The notes: a model not told the origin generated them from the letters alone. A stretch of 64,000 nucleotides of DNA from Sphingomonas sp. CBMAI 2297 (GCF_029870595.1 NZ_JAPDIR010000001.1:1-64000); one strand, 5' to 3'. Positions 48,536-58,478 are shown, counted from the stretch's first letter. Numbers and translations are program-made.

Positions 48536-49314
48536 TCTGCATCGCTATCGCCAACCAGAAGGGTGGAGTGGGAAAGACCACTACGGCGATCAATGTCGGC
48601 ACCGCGCTCGCCGCGACCGGCCAGCGCGTGCTGCTGATCGACTTCGATCCGCAGGGCAACGCCTCGACCGGCCTGGGCATCACGCGGGCGGAGCGCGAGC
48701 ATTCGAGCTATGACCTGCTCGTCAGCGATGTGAATCTCGAGGACGTCGCCACGCCCACCAAGGTGCCCGGGCTCGATATCGTCCCGGCGACGCAGGATCT
48801 GTCGGGCGCCGAGATCGAGCTGATCGAGTTCGAGGCGCGCACACACCGGCTCGATGCGGCGATCGCCCGCCATCATGCCAATCGCTGGGACGTGATCCTG
48901 ATCGATTGCCCGCCTTCACTCGGCCTGCTGACGATCAACGCGATGGTGGCCGCGCATGCCTTGCTGGTGCCGCTGCAGTGCGAGTTCTTCGCGCTCGAGG
49001 GGCTCAGCCAGCTGCTCACCACCGTCGAGCGCATCCGCAGCCGCTTCAATCCGGGCCTGTCGATCCTCGGCGTGGTGCTGACCATGTATGATCGCCGCAA
49101 TCGCCTGACCGACCAGGTTTCGGACGATGTCCGCGCCGTGCTCGGCCGGGTGGTGTTCGATACGGTGATCCCGCGCAATGTGCGCCTGTCCGAAGCGCCC
49201 AGCCATGGCCTGCCGGCGCTGATCTATGATCATCGTTGCCCCGGCTCGGAAGCCTATATCGCGCTTGCCCGCGAAGTGATCGACCGCCTGCCCAAGCTCA
49301 AGAAAGCCGCATGA
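48532..49314 (+). CDS. parA: Chromosome partitioning ATPase ParA
   Basis: A 260-aa Walker-type ATPase that drives origin segregation along the nucleoid. The deviant Walker A is ANQKGGVGKTTTAINVG (residues ~7-23, with the signature Lys), Walker A' and B are LLIDFDPQGNAST and VILIDCPPSLG. The short, HTH-free form is the chromosomal Soj type. Its ATG overlaps the rsmG stop, and it overlaps parB by 4 bp. Confidence 0.97.
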   Translation: MICIAIANQKGGVGKTTTAINVGTALAATGQRVLLIDFDPQGNASTGLGITRAEREHSSYDLLVSDVNLEDVATPTKVPGLDIVPATQDLSGAEIELIEFEARTHRLDAAIARHHANRWDVILIDCPPSLGLLTINAMVAAHALLVPLQCEFFALEGLSQLLTTVERIRSRFNPGLSILGVVLTMYDRRNRLTDQVSDDVRAVLGRVVFDTVIPRNVRLSEAPSHGLPALIYDHRCPGSEAYIALAREVIDRLPKLKKAA

Positions 49315-50192
49315 CCGACGCCAACCGCAAGCCTCGCCCCGGCCTTGGCCGCGGGCTTTCGTCCCTGCTGGGCGATGCCGTTCCCGAAGCGCCGGTCTCG
49401 GGCACGCCCGATGCCGCTTCCGGCCTGCGGATGCTCCCGGTCAGTTCGCTGGTGCCGCATCCGGACCAGCCGCGCCGCCATTTCGACGAGGATAAGCTGG
49501 AGGAGCTGGCCCAGTCGCTCAAGCAGCGCGGGCTGATCCAGCCGATCGTCGTCCGGCCGACCGGCCATAACTACCAGATCGTCGCCGGCGAGCGCCGCTG
49601 GCGCGCCGCGCAGCGCGCCCGGCTGCACGAAGTCCCCGTCATCGTTCGCGATTTCGACGATGCGGAGACGATGGAAATCGCGCTGGTCGAGAATATCCAG
49701 CGCCAGGATCTCAATGCGATCGAAGAGGCGGAAGCCTATGCCCGGCTGATCCGCGAGTTCGGGCACAGCCAGGAAGCGCTCGGCAAGCTCGTCCACAAGT
49801 CACGCAGCCATATCGCCAATCTGCTCCGCCTGCTCGACCTGCCCGAAGGCGTGCGCCAGATGGTGGTGGTCGGCGATATCGACATGGGCCATGCCCGCGC
49901 GCTGATCGGCGCGCCCGAGGCGGAGCGGCTTGCCCGCGAAGTCGCCGCCAAGGGCCTGTCGGTGCGCGAGACCGAGAAGCTGGCGCGCAATGCCAAGCCG
50001 GGATCGCGGCGCAAGGCCGATCCCAAGATCCGCGATGCCGACATCACGGCGCTCGAGCATCAGCTGGGCGATGTGCTCGGCCTCAACGTCCGCATCGCCC
50101 ATGGCGCCAAGGGCGGCACGCTCACGCTTTCCTATTCGACGCTCGACCAGCTCGACATGGTCTGCCAGCGGCTGAGCGGCGAGCGGATCTGA
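49311..50192 (+). CDS. parB: Chromosome partitioning protein ParB
   Basis: A 293-aa parS-binding CTPase/DNA clamp. The N-terminus KPRPGLGRGLSSLLGD binds ParA. The CTP-binding ParB/Srx region includes HPDQPRRHFD, IVRPTGHNYQIVAGERRWRAAQ (GERRWRA, C-motif II) and ENIQRQDLNAIEEAEAY (ENIQR). An HTH follows (SQEALGKLVHKSRSHIANLLRLL) and a C-terminal dimer domain. parAB lie about 10 kb from the predicted origin. Confidence 0.97.
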   Translation: MTDANRKPRPGLGRGLSSLLGDAVPEAPVSGTPDAASGLRMLPVSSLVPHPDQPRRHFDEDKLEELAQSLKQRGLIQPIVVRPTGHNYQIVAGERRWRAAQRARLHEVPVIVRDFDDAETMEIALVENIQRQDLNAIEEAEAYARLIREFGHSQEALGKLVHKSRSHIANLLRLLDLPEGVRQMVVVGDIDMGHARALIGAPEAERLAREVAAKGLSVRETEKLARNAKPGSRRKADPKIRDADITALEHQLGDVLGLNVRIAHGAKGGTLTLSYSTLDQLDMVCQRLSGERI

Positions 50193-50231
50193 AACTCGGC
50201 CGTCCTCCCGGGGGAGAGCCGGGACGACGAA

Positions 50232-50753
50232 TTACAGCAGCTGCGCGATGCGCTCGGCCGCCTGATCGGGCGAGGTCCTGCCCGTATCGATCGCCAGGGC
50301 AGGGGCGGGCATCGCCGTCATGCATCGCTCGAACTCCCCGTGCAGGGTCCGCAGCAGCTCCAACGAGCGCAGCTTGCCGAACGCGGCCCGCTCTTCGGCC
50401 AGCAGCCGGCGCTCCTGCTCCGCACGGTCGAGCGTCAGCGCGACGAACAGGGCCTGGCCGCCATGACTCTCGACAAGTGACTGGACCCGCTCGGGAAAAT
50501 CCCCCGCCACGCTCGGTTCGGGCGCAAAGGTGAAGATCAGCGACCGGCCCTGGCGCGCGGCTTCGGCAACCACCTCCAGCCAGAATTGCTCGCGCAGGCG
50601 CACAAAGGCGTCGCTGCCGAACGGAAAGACCGCGGCGACGGCGTCGACGACGAGATGGTTGTGGAACAGCGGCAGGCCGGTGCGGGCGGCGAGCGCCTTG
50701 CCGACTGTCAGCTTGCCAGTGGCGACTTGCCCATAGAGGAACACCAGCCGCAC
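50232..50753 (-). CDS. P-loop shikimate-kinase-like protein
   Basis: A 173-aa AAA/P-loop kinase-like protein. The Walker A is FLYGQVATGKLTVGKALA (residues ~5-22, GxxxxGKxT). FHNHLVVDAVAAVFPFG and LTLDRAEQERRLL resemble the shikimate/gluconate kinase fold with lid Arg residues. The substrate is unknown. It begins 6 bp after the holA stop on the same strand, so it is likely the last gene of the leuS-lptE-holA group. Confidence 0.8.
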   Translation of the reverse strand: MRLVFLYGQVATGKLTVGKALAARTGLPLFHNHLVVDAVAAVFPFGSDAFVRLREQFWLEVVAEAARQGRSLIFTFAPEPSVAGDFPERVQSLVESHGGQALFVALTLDRAEQERRLLAEERAAFGKLRSLELLRTLHGEFERCMTAMPAPALAIDTGRTSPDQAAERIAQLL

Positions 50754-50758
50754 GGGGC

Positions 50759-51775
50759 CTAGCCTCGCGCCCGCGCCGCCTGGCGTGCGATCGTCACGGC
50801 CTCGGCATCGGCCAGCACTTCGCCGGCGCTGCCCGAATGCATCATCGCCCGCTCGGCCTCGCGCACTCGATCGATCGCGCGGGCGAGCTGCACGCCGTTC
50901 CAGCGGCGCAGCGCGCGGCCGGTGGCGGCTTTCTCGCGGAAGAAAACGCGATGCTTCTCAAGGACTTCATCCATGTCGCCGCCGCGATCCAGGTCGATCC
51001 GCATTTCGGCCATGGATTGCAGCCGCCGGGCGAGCTGGCGCATCAGCGGCACGCCGATGCCTTCGCCCAGCCGGGCGAGCTCGGTGCCGATATCGCCCAC
51101 GCGGCCATCCACCACCGCCGTGATCGCGTCGCTCAGGTCCGAATCGCCCAGATCGGCGCCGATCGCGTCAAGCGCCGCGCCATCGGCGTCCCTGGGCCGC
51201 TCCGGCGCCGCATCGAGATAGAGCGCCAGCTTCTCGATCTCGCGCGCCAGGATCGCTCGGTCGCCCGCGGTGGCGGCGGCGAGCCGCTGCGGCACCTCGC
51301 CGGTTAGCCGCAGGCCGTGCTCGCGCGCGATATTGGCGGCCAGGCGGGTGGCGTCGATGCCCTCGGGCACATAACAGGCATGGGCATAGGCGTTCTGCGC
51401 GGCGATCACCGATTTCACCAGCTTGCCGCTTGCCTTCAGCCCGGGGCCGATCGCCACCACCGGGTTGCCGGCGCGCTCGGCGTTCAGCAGCAGCCCGATC
51501 GCTTCCGCCGCGCCTTCCTCGACGCCCAGCAGGCGGACATAGCGGGCACCGCCGAACAGCGAGAGCGATGCCGCTTCGTCGGCAAGCCGGCCAGGCTGCT
51601 CGCGCAGCGCCTTCATGTCGAGGTCGATGCGTTCGGCTTCCGGCCCCAGCGCCTTGCCGAGCTTTGCGGCGAGATCGGCGGCGCCGGCCTCGTCGGGGCC
51701 GTGGAACAGGTAGAGCCGCGTGTCGGGGTTGAGCTTCTCGATCGCGGCGCGGATCTGCGTCGCGTTGGCCTTCAC
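50759..51775 (-). CDS. holA: DNA polymerase III subunit delta
   Basis: A 338-aa clamp-loader subunit that opens the beta clamp during DNA replication. The family opening is LYLFHGPDEAGAADLAAKL, with LFGGARYVRLLGVEEGAAEAI and KSVIAAQNAYAHACY in domain II, and the helical C-terminus (HRVFFREKAATGRALRRWNGVQLARAI). It overlaps the lptE stop by 4 bp (ATGA). Confidence 0.92.
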   Translation of the reverse strand: MKANATQIRAAIEKLNPDTRLYLFHGPDEAGAADLAAKLGKALGPEAERIDLDMKALREQPGRLADEAASLSLFGGARYVRLLGVEEGAAEAIGLLLNAERAGNPVVAIGPGLKASGKLVKSVIAAQNAYAHACYVPEGIDATRLAANIAREHGLRLTGEVPQRLAAATAGDRAILAREIEKLALYLDAAPERPRDADGAALDAIGADLGDSDLSDAITAVVDGRVGDIGTELARLGEGIGVPLMRQLARRLQSMAEMRIDLDRGGDMDEVLEKHRVFFREKAATGRALRRWNGVQLARAIDRVREAERAMMHSGSAGEVLADAEAVTIARQAARARG

Positions 51776-52275
51776 TGGCTGCCGGTCCCGGGCGCGTTCT
51801 GCGCATAGCGGGCGACGCGCGCGACGATCTGGTCGGCGACGATGCCCGAAAGCCGCTCGAGCGCGCTCTTCTCCGCCGCGATCGTGGCATATTCGCTGCC
51901 GACCACGTCGATGCCGGCATCGGAGCCCGCGGTAGCGTCGAGCACGACATTGCCGTTCGAGAGGTCGATCAGCTGGTAGCGCGCGCGCAGCGTCCGCCGC
52001 TCGCGCGCCACCGAATCGTCGCGTCGCACGCCCAGGCCCGCGATCTGGTCGTCGAGCGTCACTTCCAGCCGATAGCGGGCAGGGGCGTCATTATGGTCGA
52101 GCCGGTCCTTGAGCGCATTGGCGACCAGCCAGCCCGACTGGCCCTTGATCGGCGCGACTTCGACCGCGGAGAGCGTGGAGCGCACCGCGCCGTCGGGCCC
52201 GCCGCCATAGAGCGGGCGAAGGCCGCAGCCCGACAGAGCGAGCGCGGCGGCGGCGAGGAGCGCAAGCTGCCTCAT
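51772..52275 (-). CDS. lptE: LPS-assembly lipoprotein LptE
   Basis: A 167-aa outer-membrane lipoprotein that plugs LptD and completes lipopolysaccharide insertion. It has a lipoprotein signal with lipobox [12 protein letters not shown] (Cys at about residue 17), and the LptE-type core with [20 protein letters not shown] and [21 protein letters not shown]. leuS-lptE-holA is a common proteobacterial order. It overlaps leuS by 4 bp and holA by 4 bp. Confidence 0.92.
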   Translation of the reverse strand: MRQLALLAAAALALSGCGLRPLYGGGPDGAVRSTLSAVEVAPIKGQSGWLVANALKDRLDHNDAPARYRLEVTLDDQIAGLGVRRDDSVARERRTLRARYQLIDLSNGNVVLDATAGSDAGIDVVGSEYATIAAEKSALERLSGIVADQIVARVARYAQNAPGTGSQ

Positions 52276-54809
52276 GCGACGATGTTCACCAGACGATCGG
52301 GCACGACGATCACCTTCCTGGGTTGCTTGCCTTCGAGCGATCGAACGATCTTGTCGCTGGCAAGTGCCGCGGCTTCGACCACATCCTTGGCCGCGCCCTT
52401 CGGCATTAGCAGCGTATCGCGCAGCTTGCCATTCACCTGCACGGCGATCGTCACTTCGTCGTCGACGAGCAGCGCGGGATCCACGGCGGGCCATTCGGCA
52501 TCGGCGATCAGGCCCGGATTGCCCATGGTCGCCCAGGCTTCCTCGGCGATATGCGGCACCATCGGCGCGACGATGCGGGCCAGGGTGCGGATCGCTTCCG
52601 TTCTGGACGCCGAAGGCTGCGCCTTCTCGATCGCGCCGACCAGCTCGTAGAGCTTGGCGACCGATTTGTTGAAGGCCAGCGCCTCCACATCCTCGGCCAC
52701 GCCGGCGATGGTGCGGTGCAGCCGCTTGTCGAGCTCGACATCGCGACCGGTGCCGGCTTCGGCTTCCGAAAGGCTATCGAACAGGCGCCACAGGCGATTG
52801 ACGAAGCGCCAGGCGCCCTCGATGCCGCTTTCGCTCCATTCCAGGTCGCGCTCGGGCGGGCTGTCGGAAAGCATGAACCAGCGCGTGGCGTCGGCGCCAT
52901 ATTGGTCGACGATCTCGGTCGGGTCGACGGTGTTCTTCTTCGACTTCGACATCTTCTCGATGCGGCCGACGATCACGTCCTCGCCGGTATCGGTCAGATA
53001 GGCGGTGCCGTCGCCGCGCCGCGAAATCTGGGAAGGCTCGAAATAGGCCTTCCGTTCCAGCCCGTCATGCTCTTCCATCTGATAATAGCTGGCGTGCGTC
53101 ACCATGCCCTGGGTGAACAGGCCGGCGAATGGCTCGGTCACGTCGAGCTTGCCGATATGGCGCAGCGCCCGGGTGAAGAAGCGCGCATAGAGCAGGTGCA
53201 GGATCGCATGCTCGACGCCGCCGATATACTGGCCGACCGGCAGCCATTGCTCGGCCACGGCCTTGTCGAACGGCCGGTCCGCCGGCTGGCTGGCGAAGCG
53301 GATGAAATACCAGGAGGAATCGACGAAGGTATCGAGCGTGTCGGTCTCGCGCCGGGCGGGCGCGCCGCATTTCGGGCAGTCGACATGCTTCCAGCTCGGG
53401 TGCCGGTCGAGCGGGTTGCCGGGAATGTCGAACGACACGTCCTCGGGCAAGGTGATCGGCAGCGATTCGCGCGGGGCGGGGACGACGCCACAGCTTTCGC
53501 AATGGATGATCGGGATCGGCGTGCCCCAATAGCGCTGGCGGCTGACGCCCCAATCGCGCAGGCGCCACACCGTCTGCCCCTGGCCCCAGCCGCCTTCCTC
53601 GGCGCGCCGGATCACGGTGCGCTTGGCGTCGGCCACGTCCATCCCGTCGAGGAAGTGCGAGTTCACCAGCGTGCCGGGGCCGGTATAGGCCTCGGCATCG
53701 TGGAATTCCGGCGCGATCTTGTCGCCCTCGGAAACGACGCGGCGGATCGGCAGCTTGTACTTGCTGGCGAACTCATGGTCGCGCTGGTCGTGCGCCGGCA
53801 CGCCGAACACCGCGCCGGTGCCATAGTCCATCAGCACGAAATTCGCGATATAGACCGGAACTTGCCAAGTAGAATCAAAGGGATGGGTGGCAGTGAGGCC
53901 AGTGTCGAAGCCCAGCTTCTCCTGCGTCTCCAGCTCGGCCGCAGTGGTGCCGCCCTGCTTGCACAGCTCGACAAAGGCGCGAACTTCCGGGCTCGAAGCG
54001 GCCAGTTTCTGCGCGATCGGATGATCGGCCGCCACCGCAATGAAGCTCGCCCCGAAGATCGTGTCGGGGCGGGTCGTGTAGACCTGGAGCTTCTCGCCAT
54101 CGGAAAGCGTCCAGTCGAACTGCAGGCCCTCGGACTTGCCGATCCAGTTCTCCTGCATCAGCTTGACCTTGTCCGGCCAATGCTCGAGCCCGCGCACGCC
54201 CTCCAGCAGGTCCTCGGCGAATTCGGTGATCTTGAGGAACCATTGGCTCAGCTTGCGCCGCTCCACGAGCGCGCCCGAGCGCCAGCCGCGCCCGTCGATC
54301 ACCTGCTCATTGGCGAGCACGGTCATGTCGACCGGATCCCAGTTGACCGCCGATTCCTTGCGATAGACCAGGCCGTTCTCGAAGAAATCGAGGAAGATGG
54401 CCTGTTCATGGCCATAATAGTCGGGCTCGCAGGTGGCGAGCTCGCGGGTCCAGTCGAGCGCGAAGCCCAGGCGCTTCAGCTGGGCCTTCATCGTCGCGAT
54501 ATTGGCGCGGGTCCAGCTGCCGGGATGGACTTTCTTCTCCATCGCGGCATTCTCGGCCGGCATGCCGAACGCATCCCAGCCCATCGGATGGAGCACTTCC
54601 ATGCCCTGCATCCGCCGGAAGCGCGCGAGCACGTCGCCCATCGTGTAGTTGCGGACATGGCCCATATGGATGCGCCCCGAGGGATAGGGGAACATCTCGA
54701 GGACGAAGCTCTTGGGCTTGGGCGAATCGTCACGCGCGGCGAAGGTGCGGTTCTCTTCCCACACCTTCTGCCATGCGGCGTCCGCCTTCAACGGGTTGAA
54801 GCGAGACAA
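52272..54809 (-). CDS. leuS: Leucyl-tRNA synthetase
   Basis: Charges tRNA-Leu; 845 aa of the class I type. The HIGH motif is in [21 protein letters not shown] (residues ~39-59), an editing (CP1) domain spans about 220-410, the zinc-like [18 protein letters not shown] block follows, and KMSKSKKN is near residue 620. The C-terminal anticodon and unique domains are complete. The ATG at 54809 gives the usual N-terminus [19 protein letters not shown]. Confidence 0.97.
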   Translation of the reverse strand: MSRFNPLKADAAWQKVWEENRTFAARDDSPKPKSFVLEMFPYPSGRIHMGHVRNYTMGDVLARFRRMQGMEVLHPMGWDAFGMPAENAAMEKKVHPGSWTRANIATMKAQLKRLGFALDWTRELATCEPDYYGHEQAIFLDFFENGLVYRKESAVNWDPVDMTVLANEQVIDGRGWRSGALVERRKLSQWFLKITEFAEDLLEGVRGLEHWPDKVKLMQENWIGKSEGLQFDWTLSDGEKLQVYTTRPDTIFGASFIAVAADHPIAQKLAASSPEVRAFVELCKQGGTTAAELETQEKLGFDTGLTATHPFDSTWQVPVYIANFVLMDYGTGAVFGVPAHDQRDHEFASKYKLPIRRVVSEGDKIAPEFHDAEAYTGPGTLVNSHFLDGMDVADAKRTVIRRAEEGGWGQGQTVWRLRDWGVSRQRYWGTPIPIIHCESCGVVPAPRESLPITLPEDVSFDIPGNPLDRHPSWKHVDCPKCGAPARRETDTLDTFVDSSWYFIRFASQPADRPFDKAVAEQWLPVGQYIGGVEHAILHLLYARFFTRALRHIGKLDVTEPFAGLFTQGMVTHASYYQMEEHDGLERKAYFEPSQISRRGDGTAYLTDTGEDVIVGRIEKMSKSKKNTVDPTEIVDQYGADATRWFMLSDSPPERDLEWSESGIEGAWRFVNRLWRLFDSLSEAEAGTGRDVELDKRLHRTIAGVAEDVEALAFNKSVAKLYELVGAIEKAQPSASRTEAIRTLARIVAPMVPHIAEEAWATMGNPGLIADAEWPAVDPALLVDDEVTIAVQVNGKLRDTLLMPKGAAKDVVEAAALASDKIVRSLEGKQPRKVIVVPDRLVNIVA

Positions 54810-54886
54810 ATCAGTTCCTGCTGTCTTCTCGCGGTGCCGGCCTGCTTCGCCGGGCGGGAGAGCAGGCTGGAACCGTCACTAGGGGA

Positions 54887-55324
54887 TCAGTTGGTGGCCA
54901 CGGCGGCGCGGCGCAGGTCGCGGGCGCGGGTGAGGATGATGTCCTCGAGCTTCTGCACCGTCGCGGCCTGGACCGGCGCGGCGACCCAGGCGCCGCCCCG
55001 GTTCACTTCGCGCAGCGCCGCGACGCGCAGCGCATCGGCGCGCAGATCCTGGTCGAGGATCGTCACGGTGACCTTCATCCGCTCGGTCTGGACATTGGGA
55101 TTCACGTACCAGTCGGTCACGATCACGCCGCCGTTCGAATCCGTCTGGAGCAGCGGCATGAAGCTCAGCGTGTCGAGGCTGGCGCGCCACAGATAGGAGT
55201 TGACGCCGATCGTCGTCACCTTCGAGGCGGCGAGATCCGCCTCGGGGCGCTTGGTGTGACCGCCGCACGCGGTGATCGAGAGAGCAAGCGACCCCAGGAT
55301 CGCGGTGCGCAACAGGCGGTTCAT
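54887..55324 (-). CDS. DUF3576 family lipoprotein
   Basis: A 145-aa exported protein with a lipobox (SITACGGHTKRPEADL, Cys at about residue 20) and the DUF3576 core GVNSYLWRASLDTLSFMPLLQTDSNGGVIVTDWY. It is found in alphaproteobacteria, often beside leuS, and its role is unknown. The ATG at 55324 is preferred over an upstream in-frame start. It is 77 bp upstream of leuS on the same strand. Confidence 0.88.
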   Translation of the reverse strand: MNRLLRTAILGSLALSITACGGHTKRPEADLAASKVTTIGVNSYLWRASLDTLSFMPLLQTDSNGGVIVTDWYVNPNVQTERMKVTVTILDQDLRADALRVAALREVNRGGAWVAAPVQAATVQKLEDIILTRARDLRRAAVATN

Positions 55325-55490
55325 CGTCACATTCCTACCAGGCGAGAAAAGTCGGGAGCATCTATAGTGGCGCATGTGGCGGGAGCAAGGCGGGAAGCCA
55401 TGCCCCGATTCGCACGTTTGAAACACTGCTGGTTAAAGGGACCGCAAGCAGATTCTGTGGGTCTGGTGCAACACCGTCACGAAATTTGTG

Positions 55491-55512
55491 CCACCGGTGG
55501 AACCATGGTTCC
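55491..55512. promoter_or_regulatory. Two overlapping palindromes upstream of an OM-like protein gene
   Basis: CCACCGGTGG (55491-55500) and GGAACCATGGTTCC (55499-55512) are perfect palindromes sharing two bases, about 33 bp upstream of the next ATG and in the divergent gap with the DUF3576 gene. They could be operator sites; no regulator is linked. Confidence 0.4.
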
Positions 55513-55544
55513 GAATCATGGTAGGCGACATCATCTAGGGATTC

Positions 55545-56285
55545 ATGACGATGCGAGTCGGACGGACGAGGACGGGAATTGCACTGGGAGCGCTCTGCGC
55601 TGCCGGGCTCCTGCTCGCGCCGGCGATCCAGGCGCAGACCAGCCGGGCCGATCGCGTCGCCCCGGCCAAGCGCGCCGCCGTGCCGGCGCGCGGCGGCATC
55701 GGCATCTTCACGCCGGCCGCGGCCGACCCCAAGCTTGCAGCGGTGCTCGCCCGTTCGGGCCTGCCCGAGGGCAGCTTCCGTTTCACGCCGGCCGAAGCGC
55801 GGGGCGGCAGCCATGGCGTGACCGTCGCCGTCCGCGCCACTTCGAGCCGTGCGGTGCGCGGCCGCGACGTGGCGCATGAGGTTGCCGTCGCGTCGGCGGC
55901 GCCGGTCAACCTGGCGCCGATCTCGTACAATCTCGGCGTCTCGGTCGGCTGGAAGCGCCTCGCCGTCTCGGGCGACGTGACTCGCGTCGAGCTGGTGGAC
56001 CAGCCCGGCAGCCGCGAGCGGGCCGATATCGGCGTCAGCTACACCGGCAAGCGCCTGAGCGGCCGGCTGAGTGCCTCGGCGGATCGTCCGCTGGCCAACA
56101 CGCCGGTGCTGATCGGCGACAAGCCGAGCTATTCCATCGATCTGGGCGGCAGCTATTCGCTGACCCGCAACCTGGATGTGACCGCGGGCGTGCGCTATCG
56201 CAGCGAGGAAGATCGCCTGCCCAAGCTCAACGAGAGCCGCCGGGACAGCCAGGCGGTCTATGTGGGCACCGCCTTCCGCTTCTGA
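55545..56285 (+). CDS. Outer-membrane beta-barrel-like exported protein
   Basis: A 246-aa protein with a signal peptide (RVGRTRTGIALGALCAAGLLLAPAIQA) and a C-terminal half of alternating short amphipathic strands (NLGVSVGWKRLAVSGDVTRVE, DIGVSYTGKRLSGRLSASAD, SIDLGGSYSLTRNLDVTAGV) ending in aromatic YVGTAFRF, the Phe-ending signature of outer-membrane proteins. No enzyme motif. The ATG at 55551 is an alternative start with a better-spaced TAGGG. I do not recognise the family. Confidence 0.75.
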   Translation: MTMRVGRTRTGIALGALCAAGLLLAPAIQAQTSRADRVAPAKRAAVPARGGIGIFTPAAADPKLAAVLARSGLPEGSFRFTPAEARGGSHGVTVAVRATSSRAVRGRDVAHEVAVASAAPVNLAPISYNLGVSVGWKRLAVSGDVTRVELVDQPGSRERADIGVSYTGKRLSGRLSASADRPLANTPVLIGDKPSYSIDLGGSYSLTRNLDVTAGVRYRSEEDRLPKLNESRRDSQAVYVGTAFRF

Positions 56286-56600
56286 CGGCGCGCCCGTCCG
56301 TCCCAATGCCTGACGTCGGCCCCACGAAATCCTTGCCGCCAGTCCGGATGCCGTGACGGCGAAGCTTCGGGATAGTCCGGAGCAAGCCGCGCCCGCTCCG
56401 CCCGCGGCTCCGGATCGCTGTCCTTGCAGGAGTGGCGGAGGCATGGCCGGGCTCTCGATCCAGGGTCAGCGGGCCAAGGGCGGATTGCCCATAGTCGAGC
56501 CCTGCGCTCTCCGGAGAGCGCTCGCCCAGTGGCGTCGTTGTCCCGAGCTACCCGGACCCCGCTTTCGCAGGAATGGCGGTGTCTGCCGATTGAGTCGCGC
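56286..56600. other. 315-bp gap with a degenerate repeat
   Basis: No supported gene. It is mainly a decayed inverted-repeat element (listed as copy B) plus about 130 bp of GC-rich sequence after the OM-like gene in which I see no promoter or terminator. Confidence 0.6.
56424..56579 (-). repeat. MITE-like element, copy B (degenerate, reverse orientation)
   Basis: Read on the minus strand, the sequence follows copy A (10784-10920): an arm like CCGCCATTCCTGCGAAAGCG, a stretch GCGGGGTCCGGGTAGC, the core palindrome CTCTCCGGAGAG and AATCCGCCCTTGGCCC, then CCCTGGATC. The second terminal arm is replaced by sequence resembling the first arm (TTGCAGGAGTGGCGG at about 56424), so this copy is rearranged. 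Confidence 0.65.
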
Positions 56601-57128
56601 CTAGTCTTTCGCCCCCGCCCAGGCGTCGATCGCCGCCCATCCATATATCTCCAACGGCCCGAGGCTGGCCGCCCTGCGCGCGTCCATTCCGCCCAGAGCG
56701 ATCACCGGCACGCCGAGCCCCCGCGCCAACAGGCCGAAGCGCGCCCGCCCGAGCGCCCGGGCGCCCGGGTGCGAGCGAGTGGGGAAGGCAGGCGAGACGA
56801 ACAGCGCGTCCACGCCCGCCCGCCGCGCGGCGATCGCCTCGCGCCGGTTATGCGCGGGCGCCGTGCGCAGGCCCCGGCCGCGCCCGCCATGCACACCCGA
56901 TTCGCCGCGCATCGGCTGCGCCCCGGCGCGAATGAGCGTCAGCCCGCGCCGGCGCGCCACCTTCAGCACCTTCGCGAACAGCGCCCGCCGCTCGGCCGGT
57001 GGCAGGCCATAATGCCGGAACACCACGCCGCCCCCGCGCGGCAGCCGCGCCAGCGCATCCCACAGGGCGTCGCCCATGCGTTCGTCGGTCATCAGCCAAA
57101 GGCGCGGGAGGGGGTGGCGGCGGCGCAT
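56601..57128 (-). CDS. ThiE/TenI-like thiamine phosphate synthase family protein
   Basis: A 175-aa TIM-barrel protein. PRLWLMTDERMGDALWDAL (residues ~8-26), VVFRHYGLPPAERRALF and the phosphate-binding ending PVIALGGMDARRAASLG place it in the ThiE/TenI superfamily. The mid-section is highly Arg-rich (GRGRGLRTAPAHNRRE) and the family pyrophosphate motifs are not all evident, so it may be TenI-like rather than an active thiamine phosphate synthase. The start at 57128 is divergent from the YggS gene, 22 bp away. Confidence 0.8.
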   Translation of the reverse strand: MRRRHPLPRLWLMTDERMGDALWDALARLPRGGGVVFRHYGLPPAERRALFAKVLKVARRRGLTLIRAGAQPMRGESGVHGGRGRGLRTAPAHNRREAIAARRAGVDALFVSPAFPTRSHPGARALGRARFGLLARGLGVPVIALGGMDARRAASLGPLEIYGWAAIDAWAGAKD

Positions 57129-57150
57129 CGCCCTGCCTATAGCGCGGGCC

Positions 57151-57819
57151 ATGCCGATAGACGAAGCCAGCCAGCGCCTTGCCGATGTGCGCGCCCGAAT
57201 CGCGCGCGCGGCCAGGATCGCCGGGCGCGAAGCCGACGCGGTCACGCTGATCGCCATCTCCAAGACGCACGATGCCGATGCCATCCGCCCGCTCATCCAT
57301 GCCGGCCAGCGCGTGTTCGGCGAGAATCGCGTGCAGGAGGCCGAGGGCAAATGGCCGGCGCTGCGCGAAGCGGCCCCGGACGTGGCGCTCCATCTGGTCG
57401 GCCAGCTCCAGTCGAACAAGGCCGAGGACGCCGTGGCGCTGTTCGACGCGATCCATTCGGTCGACCGCGCCTCGCTGGTGCATGCGCTCGCCCGGGCGAT
57501 GGACAAGGCGGGCAGGCGCCCCGCGTGCTTCCTCCAGGTCAATATCGGGGACGAGGAGCAGAAGGGCGGCTGCGCCGTGGCCGCGCTACCCGAGCTGCTC
57601 GCCGAGGCGCGGGCAGCGGATCTCCCCGTGCAGGGGCTGATGTGCGTGCCTCCGCTCGATCTCGAGCCCGCCCCCTATTTCGCCCTGCTCGCCAGCATCG
57701 CCCGCGATCACGGCCTTGCCGGGCTCTCCATGGGCATGTCGGGCGATTTCGAGACGGCGGTGACGATCGGCGCGACGCATGTCCGCGTCGGCACCGCCCT
57801 GTTCGGAGCGCGCGCGTGA
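57151..57819 (+). CDS. YggS/PROSC family pyridoxal phosphate-binding protein
   Basis: A 222-aa alanine-racemase-like TIM-barrel that binds PLP and buffers vitamin B6 and amino acid levels; no catalytic activity is established for the family. The PLP Lys is in VTLIAISKTHDADAIRPL (residues ~31-48), followed by FGENRVQEAEGKWPAL, HLVGQLQSNKA and GLSMGMSGDFETAV. The ATG at 57151 is suitable. The next gene begins in its stop (GTGA). Confidence 0.93.
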   Translation: MPIDEASQRLADVRARIARAARIAGREADAVTLIAISKTHDADAIRPLIHAGQRVFGENRVQEAEGKWPALREAAPDVALHLVGQLQSNKAEDAVALFDAIHSVDRASLVHALARAMDKAGRRPACFLQVNIGDEEQKGGCAVAALPELLAEARAADLPVQGLMCVPPLDLEPAPYFALLASIARDHGLAGLSMGMSGDFETAVTIGATHVRVGTALFGARA

Positions 57820-58478
57820 GATATGATGCGATATTGTTCGATTTCGACGGGGTGCTGCTGGAGAGCGAAGCGGCCGGCAACCGGCAGATCGCGGCCTATC
57901 TGACCAGCATCGGCCATCCGACCACGCCCGAGGATTCGATGGCCAACTTCATGGGCCTGTCGGGCGCGGATTTCCTGGGCGCGATCGAACGCTGGATCGG
58001 CCGGGCGATACCCGAGGATTTCCACGCCGCCCGCGCCGAGGAGGATGCGCGCGTGCTGGAGGAGGGGCTGCCCGCCGTTGCCGGGGCGATTCGCTTCGTC
58101 GAGGAATTGCCCGCCGGACTGCCCCGCGCGATCGCCTCGTCGAGCTCGACCCGGTGGATCAGCCGGCACCTCGCGCATCTCGGCATCCGTGCCGCGTTCG
58201 GCGAGCATATCTATAGCGGCCACGAGCATGTCGCGCGCGGCAAGCCGGCGCCCGATCTCTATCTCCACGCCGCCGCCGCGATCGGGGTGCCGATCCAGCG
58301 CTGCGTGATCCTCGAGGACTCGCCGGTCGGGGTGACCGGAGCGGTCGCCTCGGGTGCCGACGTCATCGGCCTGTGCGCCGGCTCGCATTGCGCGCCCGAC
58401 CATGCCGAGCGCCTGCGCGCGCTGGGCGTGAAGCTGATCGCGCATGATTTCGGCGAAGTGGCGCGGCTGGTCGCCTGA
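57816..58478 (+). CDS. HAD-superfamily hydrolase (phosphoglycolate phosphatase-like)
   Basis: A 220-aa haloacid dehalogenase-fold phosphatase. Motif I is AILFDFDGVLLESE (nucleophile Asp at residue 10), motif II is AIASSSSTRW, motif III Lys is in RGKPAPDLYL, and motif IV is CVILEDSPVGVTGAVASGADVIG. Substrate unknown, but sugar phosphates are usual. The GTG start at 57816 overlaps the YggS stop by 4 bp (GTGA). Confidence 0.92.
   Translation: MRYDAILFDFDGVLLESEAAGNRQIAAYLTSIGHPTTPEDSMANFMGLSGADFLGAIERWIGRAIPEDFHAARAEEDARVLEEGLPAVAGAIRFVEELPAGLPRAIASSSSTRWISRHLAHLGIRAAFGEHIYSGHEHVARGKPAPDLYLHAAAAIGVPIQRCVILEDSPVGVTGAVASGADVIGLCAGSHCAPDHAERLRALGVKLIAHDFGEVARLVA

Noticed and set aside
52551..55196. 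881-aa plus-strand frame opposite leuS
   Set aside because: Antisense to LeuRS and to the DUF3576 gene; shadow composition, no domain.
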